In this document: in pieces, positions 56,130 through 64,000 of the stretch
How positions within the stretch are numbered: the first letter of the stretch is position 1
Layout: each line of letters begins with the position of its first letter
NCBI GenBank assembly: GCA_022264855.1
Contig: JABYQU010000025.1
Location: forward strand, 372,001 to 436,000
Source: Lenzites betulinus
Taxonomy: Eukaryota > Basidiomycota > Agaricomycetes > Polyporales > Polyporaceae
Reading direction: 5' to 3'
Length of the DNA: 64,000 nucleotides
Program-made: the position numbers and the translations under genes
The notes under the pieces: generated by a model
Seen by the model: the letters and a program-made list of their open reading frames with translations, nothing else
The model's database searches: none
What the model was told of the DNA's origin: nothing

Positions 56130-57127
56130 GATTTCTGGGGTGAGGTGTGGGGGAGGGGTTGGGGGTCAAGGGTGCCGTGGACGGGGTGTGGGGGTTCAGT
56201 AGGGCGTCCTGCGGATCGGGTCGAGTTTGATTCTTGGGAGGCGTGGACGTGCTTGTTAGGACTTCGCCTAGATGAGGGTTTTGTGCCCACAGCTGGCACT
56301 GTCCTGCGTACGATGTGGAGGGACGAGGTGAGCAGTCGTGCTGGCGTCGGATCCAGCTGGGTGTTGTGGACGGAATCCCGAGTCGTCCAGACGGAAGTAT
56401 GCCGCGCATCGTGTGCTGCGGTAGCTTGTCACGGTCGCACCGTGCCGAGGGCTGTCATATGAGCATGGAAGAAAAGGAGGTCTAAAAGTAGCGATAACGT
56501 CAGTGGCAAGGGTTCGCAGATGGATTCGCGAGACGGCTTTCTCGGGTACTTGCACTGTACTTGCATAATGCGCTGAGGGGACGTGCGCGCGCCAGTCGCG
56601 CCACTGGCTAGAGACGTGCTCATACCTTACGAAGGAATCGCGAGACTAGCCACCCACATCGTTGATAGCAAGTCTCGTGTTCAAAGGCCTGTATGTGACG
56701 CAAGTGTCGTGGCGCAGCGGTATGCGCGGTGCGGTCCAGAGGGTGCCCTGCTGGTCGAGGATATTGAAAGTCTCGAGTTACTAGGCCACTCGCTGATCAA
56801 TATTAATACTGGTGTCTTCTTTGAATATAGGTGAGATGTTGGCGTTTGCATCGAGGGTTAGACTGCCGCGATGCACAACCACTCTTTTGACCGCCGAGCG
56901 TTTGAATTCGAGGCTAAGAAATCATAATAGTTCATCCGCGGCGTGATATGACAGCACCTATGTACTGCACACATGTCCGTAGCCGGTGTGGTAGGGTATG
57001 CAAAGAGAAACGAAAAGGACAGAACCAAAGGTACATCCATAACCTGTGCGGTCAACAGTTTTGTCAGTGCCTGATCACAGTAGTGTATGCTCGCGCAAGA
57101 TACACTCACCACGACACACACGCCCTC
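56130..57127. other. Intergenic, nothing recognised
   Basis: Holds the D2 promoter and the 3' flank of D3. A frame at 56583-56834 (plus) has no recognisable feature. Confidence 0.45.
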
Positions 57128-57652
57128 TCAAGCGTCGTACTCGGGCTTGGCCCTCTTGCTGCGCCTCTCCTCCTGCTCCCGCGCTTCCCGCGCCCTGTAC
57201 GAGCGGTACGCCGACTCCGGGCCCGCCGCCAGGCCCTTCCCCGTGCCCTCGATGATCTTCCCCACGCCGTACAGCGCGCCGAGAAACGCGATGAGCGGGA
57301 ACATCACGATGACGAGCATGCCCCGTGCGAACGCGCGCGCGGCGCTGTGCTCGTGCTCCGCCCCGGAGTACTCTGATGCGGACCGCGCGTGGTGTCGTTC
57401 GGGGGCGGGGTGCCTCTCCGAGACGCCGGCGGGCGCGGGGGACGCCTGGGTCGCTGCTTGGCCGCTGCTGCTGCCGCCGGCGGGGAGAGGGGTGTAAGCG
57501 GGCGGGGCGGCTGCGGCGGTCATGTTTGGGATGGGCTGCTGCTCGACCGGCGGGGGGCTCATGACGATGGGGGACGAGGAGGACGCCGCGTGCGGGTCGG
57601 GATATTGGCCGACGCTGTCCCGCGCGAGCTTGCTCTCTTTCGCAACGATCAT
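57128..57652 (-). CDS. D-family membrane-associated protein (D3)
   Basis: A single exon of 174 aa from MIVAKESKLARDSVG. The Pro/Ala/Ser-rich N-half is followed by HHARSASEYSGAEHEHS, then a hydrophobic stretch (GMLVIVMFPLIAFLGALYG) and VGKIIEGTGKGLAAGPES, and a charged end (REAREQEERRSKRAKPEYDA). Layout and the G-x3-G spaced segment after the helix match D1/D2, although sequence identity is low. The upstream frame extends to 58231 but is without signals, so Met 57652 is chosen. The Tyr/Arg/Glu-rich end could be a short coiled coil. Probably the oldest, least disturbed member of the family here. Confidence 0.65.
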   Translation of the reverse strand: MIVAKESKLARDSVGQYPDPHAASSSSPIVMSPPPVEQQPIPNMTAAAAPPAYTPLPAGGSSSGQAATQASPAPAGVSERHPAPERHHARSASEYSGAEHEHSAARAFARGMLVIVMFPLIAFLGALYGVGKIIEGTGKGLAAGPESAYRSYRAREAREQEERRSKRAKPEYDA

Positions 57653-59098
57653 CGTGTCAGTTCGTTGGCTGCGGGGCGGTTGACAAGGCTGCTCGGGTTT
57701 GAAATCGGGTGCGCGAGCCAAGACGGGGCCGGGGGCGAGTATGTATAAAGACGGCGGACGCGCAGGCCCAGGGAGACGGTGGCGGTTTGGAGAAGGGTTT
57801 GGGCAGGTTCGCTCTGCGCAACGGCGAGAGAGTTGTGCTGCATCCTGCGCACGCAGCGCCGGCGCCCGTGGAAATTCGCTTGTGCTGCGCGTGCGCGAGT
57901 GCAGGCTGCGGGGATGCGGGGCGGTGGGATCCAGGTGGGACCGGCAGCATTCTGGGCAGCTTAACGTCCGCCTGCACCGGAACGCGCAGTGCGACGACTG
58001 GCTGCACGGCGCACGCGCCGGAACGCGCAGACCTTCGAAATGATCTGTGATGAGCGCTAGAGTAAGATCTACACAGGTTGCGTGCGCATGTGTGAGGCTC
58101 TTTCTTTTACACTTTCGTGTCTGACGATGATCTAGGAAGCAACTTGGAAGAGTGTCAGAACGTTCAAAAAGCCAAGTTGCGAAAACGATGGGGTTTGCAA
58201 CTTGTTGAAGTTCAAGCAAGCCCTGGAGCACTTAGTAGCGACTGCCATCGCCCCACCGACGACAGACGACGTTGTCTTAGGTCTACTGCTAGTCGAGTCC
58301 AGTGGCGTGATCCGCACCGAGATCCGCCTGTTAACGTTGGGGATCCACACGCTGTCTTCTATTGATGCACGGCGGCGCGCCAACGAGAACTTGAGTGATT
58401 CCGAGTGAAGCACCTATGTGTACAACTGTACAACGACAATCGTTCCGAGCGGTGCTGGTCACGACTGGCTACGAGCGAGTCCTGATATCGAAAATTTGAT
58501 GTCAGTATGAGAGCGAACGCCTCGTCGTAGCACGACGCACGGGGGAAGAGGACCGCGTATAGATTGGACTCGCCGTACGAGAAATGCGGATGCAATGCCA
58601 TGTACGCGCCTTTCCATACGGAGTGCGAGACTCGGGGGATGTGCGCCTTGTGCGAAGTAAGGCCGTGGTGCTAGCTTGTCCTAGAATTATGCGCCCACAA
58701 TTGGCAAAACCTACGTAGTGCTGCATCGCCTACGAAGCTTGAAGAGGTAATCTCTGCTGCATAGAGGCTTAGGGGCGTGGTGTGTCGAGGAACTTCTGTG
58801 AGAGAACGCAGCTTGCAGATTCCATGTAATATCGATCGCGAGCGGCGGCGCATATTGAGTTGTTTCCCGGACAAGGGATGCCAATGTTACTTTCCGGTTG
58901 GGACCGTCAAGGAGCGGAGCTGTGGATAGGAGTTTATGAGCTCGAGGTGAACAGGGCATAGTTGCCCGTCCGCGTCTCATACTAACGCAGAGAGCAATGA
59001 GGTAATAGCTCCAAGGAGCATAAATCGAGCACACGCCCGAGTCGAAGAGCTCACCGGCAACTGCTCTCAGAGGACCCCCTGTCGCCACTTCGATCGCC
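57653..59098. other. Intergenic between D3 and the first secreted protein gene
   Basis: GC-rich to about 58.05 kb, then near-balanced composition with frequent stops. No gene seen. It holds the divergent promoters of D3 and of the gene at 59099. Confidence 0.5.
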
Positions 59099-59665
59099 AT
59101 GTTCAAGAAGGTCTTCATGCTCGCCACTCTTGCTGCTTCCGCTGCAGCCCAAGGCGTTGTCATTGCTGCGCCTGCGGCCAATGCGACATTGTTCCCGGGT
59201 CAGACCATCGTTGTGGACGTTGACCGTGTGGTGCGTGATGACGTTTGGGTCTACGCCGCGTAGTCTCCTCTTGCTGAACCATTTCAAGCCCTCACTCACC
59301 GGGTCGACAGAGGTCGCAGTAGCTATCGGCATACTGTCCTGTGTTAGGTTCAACCCCGCAGGGACATGCGACGGCGTGAACACCTCCGAAGATATTGGCA
59401 CACCGCTCTTCTCGGGACCGTACAACCCCGAGCCGGTCGGTAATGGCCACTCCGACGTCTTCCAGAACTTCACGGTCACAATCCCGCAAAGCTTGCCGGC
59501 GGGATTGGCTGTGATTTCGGTCGCGCACTTTGCGCTGGTCATTGTGAGTAGATGTTGCTTCAGGTTTAACAGGATACGATTGACTTACGCGCGTTTTCAA
59601 TGTGTCAGGGAGAGATTCCCCTCTTCGAGGTCGTAAACCAGACTGTCTTCATCGAGAATGAGTAG
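59099..59665 (+). CDS. Small secreted protein, paralogue 1
   Basis: Three exons are inferred: 59099-59230, 59289-59543 and about 59609-59665; about 147 aa. A signal peptide (MFKKVFMLATLAASAAAQG) leads to VVIAAPAANATLFPGQTIVV, a Ser/Thr-poor beta-type domain with N-glycosylation sites (NTSE, NFTV) and two Cys (LSCVRFNPAGTCDG), ending GEIPLFEVVNQTVFIENE. It shares signal peptide, APAxxxTxxPGQ motif, VxxQNFTVxxPxxxPAG motif and exon layout with the gene at 63416. This small beta-sandwich pattern is reminiscent of Kre9/KNH-like Ser-Thr-rich families, but that link is weak. Probably an extracellular or wall-bound protein. Confidence 0.75.
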
Positions 59666-60608
59666 ACAGTCGATAGGCTCGTGTTGCGAGGGGAGTAGGC
59701 AGGATGTAGTGACATGGACGTCTTGCGGACATTTGTTTCGAGTTACACGTTCTGTCGTTGTCTATCCATGATAGACGCATCAGGGACGTTAGAATCATGA
59801 GACGGACTGAGCTTGCAAAACATTGAGAGAGAGGGGGACTGGTGCAAGCCGATTCGAAGAACCGGAGCTTCAAGTTGCAGCCTGGGCGAGCGGCAGAGCG
59901 TCGAAGATAGGGCGGAGAGGACTGTCCGTGACGTCCTACTACGAGCCGCATCGACTCCCGCTCGCGCACCTCTCCTGCCACCGCACAACCATCCCACTAC
60001 CTAGTCGGCGATCGCCCAGCCTCAGCTCCGATACAGTAGCAAGGACTTACTAGCAGTGATCCCACTCCCCGCAGGCGAGTGTCCCAGAGGCCCGGCTCGT
60101 TGTCTGTGAGTCGTAGAGCTCCGTAGATGTGTGAAGCTGTGTTAGTTGTAACAGTACTCCGAGATGCCTCGTTGTAATCATCGCTCGGCTTGTACACTTG
60201 CGGGGTCGCATACCTTGACGTTCAAAGCATTTCAAGTTTCGATCTAGAGAGGAGTCAATGCATGCGCAGGTTCGGTATCTGTGGTATCACAGTAGGGCAC
60301 GGTTGAGCCCTCCGAGGGCTCCACGCAAGAAAAGAGTACTGGTTTTGCTGAAGGATTGCATAGAAAGAGGACGGAGTGGGCGCGGGATACATATGTACAA
60401 ATGCGCGGGCAAGAAGGTGGAAGACAAGCCGGAATTGAATATAAGTCGATGTAGTGGGAAAACGTGACCGATTAGATTGCGAGCGGAATGTCAGCGACAC
60501 TGAGCTGATTGATCGATCGCGCTCACTCTCTCCTCTGCTCTACGCACCCGCCGCTCGTTCCCCCCACCAGCCAGAGCCAGTACTCGCGCGGTGATACGTC
60601 TGAGTTCA
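59666..60608. other. Intergenic, nothing recognised
   Basis: Short chance frames only. Contains the 3' ends of the two convergent flanking genes. Confidence 0.5.
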
Positions 60609-61944
60609 TCACGCTTGCCTCGTCCACAATGGCGACAGGTTTTCTCGTCGGGCAAACCTGGTACGTTCCGGTTTTGTTGTACGGGATTGTCGTGTCCGCC
60701 GGCTTTGTCCAGGGCCCCCGAAGTCCTGATAGGCTGCGGGAGGGGGTCCGAAATCTGTGCTTGTCTGCTGGATGGGCATTGCATGATCTTCGTAGCTTGG
60801 TTGGGGGTACCACTTGCCCATGCTGCCTTGACACCAAAAAGCTTGAGCCGGGGGCGAATCGACAGGATTGTCGAGCTTGAACCGCCGATCATGGTGGCCA
60901 TTTCCAGCCGCCGTGTCCGGCGCGACGGGGAGCACTTGACTAGCGTCCTGCTCCATCCAGGGTGCAGACCGGACTTTGAAGTCTGCGCTGACCTGTTGGA
61001 AGGACAGCTTGTCCTCGGAGCCTGATTGGGGGTACCGCCGTTCTATCGAAAGTCGAGGCCAGCGACCTTGCACCGAGGGTGGATCGGCGCCGAATGGGGC
61101 CCGCCAATTGGGCAGGTTGTTACTAGCCCCCGCCTGGAAGTGTTGGGTGCCCGGCGTGAAGGTGGTAGGGCGGCTGTGTGCATAGCCAATGTGTCCGTGC
61201 GTGGTTTGGGTGCACGGCCACAGTGACTTGCAGCCAGGTAGGAGCTGCGTAGCTTGCGCTGCTCCGGCTTTGTCTGTGTTGTTACTGTGGTTGTGTACCT
61301 GCTCTACGCCCGGCGGATGCCGTGACGAGATTGGTGACACAACGCCGCCGAGGATATCGACGATTGGGCGTGGTTGGGGACGCTCCTCTGCGAATCGGTG
61401 GCCGAGGTATGTATTCCTCGGAACACTACTTGGGCCAGCAAGTCCGTCACTATGTCTGGCGGGAAGTGGCCGCTCTTGAGCATGCTGTGGTTGGTGGCGT
61501 TTGACAAGGGCAGGGGGGGAGTGCGAGTACGAGCGTGGTGCATGGCCGAGGTGGGGTCTGGCATACTGATGTCCATTGTCATCAGTTGTAGTATTCAAAC
61601 TGGCTGGCAACGCGCTCACCTCCGCAGGGGGGCCTTCATGCACAAGTGGTCGGTTTGGTGGCACTATTGGCCCACCATGCCACCCCGTGGTGCCCACCGC
61701 TGGAAATCTAAATGTCTGACAGTGACGACTCGCCTGCATGCAGTCGTCAGTGAAGTGGCACACACAACTGGAATGTAAGTGCTACTTCGCTGTCGCCCAT
61801 TGCTCTCTTTAACACCACATGGGGGTGGTATGGACCGGTGCCGGGCTTAGTTCCGGGCTTCTGCCTCCCTGTAACGTGTACATCCTTCGGCTGGGGTTTA
61901 GGTGCACGCTTCTTTTCCGTGCGAGATCTGCTCAATTTCGCCAT
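60609..61944 (-). CDS. Low-complexity repeat protein, unknown function
   Basis: Provisional two-exon model: 61944 to about 61838, then about 61766-60609 after a roughly 72 nt intron with a weak donor; about 420 aa. The start MAKLSRSRTEKKRAPKPQP is strongly basic and may be a nuclear signal. The rest is rich in Pro, Gln, His, Ser and Arg. Two degenerate modules are visible: RYPQSGSEDKLSFQQVSADF near residue 310 and WYPQPSYEDHAMPIQQTSTD about 70 residues later, each followed by a Pro/Ala...Asp tail. No domain is recognised. The unbroken 384-codon frame in a region of ordinary composition argues that it is real. Confidence 0.45.
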
Positions 61945-63415
61945 GTTGAGGAATGAGGGAGAAGTTGTTTGTGGGGTGTATGAGGGAGGGAGTGTAGGAA
62001 GCTCGACGCCTGCCCTCCAACAAGATATCAGGAAATCCTGGCGTGTTCCACGAGAAGCCTGCTCATGTCGTGGGGCACGATGGGCGCTGCCCACGGTGCT
62101 TCTAGACTGATTACCTGTGCCCCTGCCGCCCACATACACGAGGAAGACGGGGGTTTTCACGTCATATGTGCTGTGCAAAGCCAGCTATCCTCGCAAAGGG
62201 TCGGTGCTGGATCTTCGATATCACCGCACTACCACATACATCCCAGGCCTCCGAGTCGAGGCTTTATGACTCCTCGCCGTGTAAGCCAATTCATCGAGTA
62301 TGTCGCTGTTTACCCGCCGTTGTGGGCCGTGGACTTATTAATCCTAGGATGCCATCAACTGCAGGCGCTGTCCCTTCGGCCCCGGATCGTGCACCGGGCG
62401 TGTTCAGGCTTCCGATCACAAGTACTTACTGCACTTGCAACATTATGCCCACTCGAATGGTCGCCCGCGGTATTAGTACATCACGCCAGCGCCGATTGCT
62501 TTCAAACGGCGACAAGTTCTGTCCGGTTATACTCTCTCCTTGGGAAGCTGCGACCCGGGAGCACGAACTGAGGTCACTGCCCCGCGAGCACTGCTGTTGC
62601 CTGCAAGCTCCTGCAAGTCCGGGGGAGGCTTCGTTCTGGGCTTCCAACGCCACCGTCGCGTCGCGTCGCGCGCGATGGGCGCTTGACGGCCCCTGCGTCT
62701 TGTGCAGACCCACTGGGCTGGACGCGCGACTTGAGGCTCTCTAGCTCTCCCTATCTCTGTGCACACCGCCCTTGTCACTTTAAACCACGCCGATTAATTG
62801 TGATAGCTTGGGCGGAATTCTAAGATGGTCTTGGGCTCTCCCTCTGCTTCCCTCGCGAACACGCTCGTCTTCGGGGCCCCGGAGGACGCTCTCCCAGCCG
62901 ATAGCAATGCGCCTGAGGGGCTTGGCGCAGGAACAGAAAAACATATCCAGCATGACAGTGTTGAGCTTGATGTCCAATAGTACTTGGCAGTACTTGCTCT
63001 GCAATGACAGTCGCGCCCAATATCGACAAACGACGTGTAATAAAGGTAAGTCCTGTATGACGTCCTTTTCCTCTGCTAATACACATACCCAGTTTGCCCA
63101 TAGGAAACTCCCCGCGTGAGATAGGAATCGTTGTGGCCTTCCCACAAGACCGGCGGGATGGATGCAATAGACCATCATCCTGTAAATCACCGCAGCCTGA
63201 GCGATGTTGTCCACCTTCCGTCATGCGCAAATAGACAAGGATGATACTGGGCCCACGCGCCCGCCACAGAGGTGAACAAACGGGAGATGTTTTTATCTGC
63301 ATGCACAGCTTCTCGGTGAAGTTGCTTGGCCAGGGACGCGTTTGAGCACTCAAATATCGGTCGGCAGGTGTAGTGGGTTCGCTATCCCACATCCTTTTTC
63401 CCGCACAATCTCACA
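61945..63415. other. Intergenic, no supportable gene
   Basis: Frames at 62065-62571 and 62166-62744 (plus) and 62820-63392 (minus) have no domain. A 51-codon frame from ATG 62824 (plus) was considered but lacks support. Confidence 0.45.
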
Positions 63416-63965
63416 ATGAAGTTAGCCATAGCCATCGCGTCCCTTGCGGCTTTCGTATCTGCCCATGGCTTCGTCGGTATTGCCGCGCCTGCACCCCAGA
63501 CTACCTTCTCCCCAGGCGAACAGTTCGCCGTCAACCTTGAACGCATGGTTCGTCTCTCGCGCGGTCATGACATCGCTTTTCCTGGCTAAGATACTGATTG
63601 AAACCTCCTCACAGGCTAGCGAAGACCAGTCTGGCACCAACACTACGGTCACCATCGGTCTACTGAGCTGCCCCGACGCAGACTGCGACAGCGTCGACAC
63701 CAACAGCACCGATATCGGCACCACTCTGTTCTCCGGCGTGAGCCGTCCCCGCACGGTACCCAGCTCCTCTATCGTTGTGCAGAACTTCACCGTGGCCGTC
63801 CCGGAAGAATTCCCTGCTGGGCCTGCGGTCCTCTCTGTCCAGGAACTCTTCAACTTTGGAAGCTTCGTACGTCACCATGAGTGGTGGAGAGAATACGCTG
63901 TGCTGACGTCTGTGGGCCCTTAGCAAAAGTTTGCATTGCCCGTCAACGTCCAGGTCTCTGGGTGA
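63416..63965 (+). CDS. Small secreted protein, paralogue 2
   Basis: Three exons are inferred: 63416 to about 63546, about 63616-63867, and about 63924-63965; about 140 aa. The signal peptide (MKLAIAIASLAAFVSAHG) is followed by FVGIAAPAPQTTFSPGEQFAV, a central part with NTTV, NSTD and NFTV glycosylation sites and a Cys pair (SCPDADCD), and the end QKFALPVNVQVSG. Motifs and intron positions match the gene at 59099, so the two come from one duplication. Two more Ser/Thr-poor beta strands are likely. It is the last gene in the window and is complete. Confidence 0.75.
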
Positions 63966-64000
63966 TTGTGTACGCTTGGTGAGTCAACCCAGTCGAGCAC

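Larger units (their letters stand above)
52560..56215. repeat. Segmental duplication, copy B
   Basis: Direct repeat of 42690-46795. It is about 450 bp shorter than copy A, mainly from the internal loss in C2 plus small indels. The left edge abuts the minisatellite; the right edge ends shortly after GTTCAGTAGGGCG (near 56205). Confidence 0.85.

Noticed and set aside
56700..56770. tRNA-like GTGGCGCAGCGGTATGCG stretch
   Set aside because: It resembles a D-arm with B-box-like text, but no acceptor stem or T-arm of the right spacing could be folded.
62824..62979. 51-codon frame beginning MVLGSPSASLANTLVFG
   Set aside because: Short, without homology, signal peptide or conserved neighbour; kept out of the feature list.

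Overview
This 64 kb window is nuclear DNA of a filamentous fungus, almost certainly a basidiomycete (Agaricomycetes type). The signs are GC-rich coding sequence, genes cut by many 50-60 bp introns with GTRNGY donors, single genes with their own promoters on both strands, and families typical of mushrooms (F-box/LRR-like, HET domain, Ser/Thr-rich single-pass membrane proteins, small secreted proteins). No tRNA, rRNA, CRISPR array or intact transposon was found. Exon joins below were reconstructed by eye from splice signals and frame; most are good to a base or two.

Left part (0.2-33 kb), mostly housekeeping and metabolism: a mitochondrial K+/H+ exchange-type inner membrane protein (+), an F-box protein (-), a gene-free stretch of about 4 kb, the mRNA-capping RNA 5'-triphosphatase (CET1 type, -), a HET-domain protein (+), a mucin-like secreted repeat protein (-), a Fic-domain AMPylase (-) divergent from the branched-chain 2-oxoacid dehydrogenase E1 alpha gene (+, with 8 and 9 nt microexons), a single-pass membrane protein (+), a small basic protein (-), glycerol dehydrogenase (-), a MATE transporter (-) and a secreted agmatinase-type ureohydrolase (+) sharing one promoter region with the MATE gene.

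Middle (33-42 kb): a decayed fragment of a G-patch (GPATCH1-like) gene, an intron-rich Gfo/Idh/MocA oxidoreductase (-), and a membrane protein with a Pro-Pro-Thr-Ser minisatellite (+).

Right part (42-58 kb): a direct segmental duplication of about 4 kb. Each copy holds a Ser-rich single-pass membrane protein gene (C1, C2), a non-coding block and a Pro-rich/Gly-zipper membrane protein gene (D1, D2). The copies are about 9.4 kb apart and separated by roughly 5.7 kb without recognisable genes that carries decayed repeats. Copy B has lost an internal piece, and its C2 gene now reads out into a minisatellite. A more distant member (D3) lies at 57.1-57.7 kb, and a scrap resembling D3 sits upstream of D1.

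Far right (59-64 kb): two paralogous small secreted proteins flank a low-complexity repeat protein. Except for the divergent pairs, the genes show no clustered pathway. The region from 39 kb onward behaves like a fast-evolving, cell-surface-rich accessory block.
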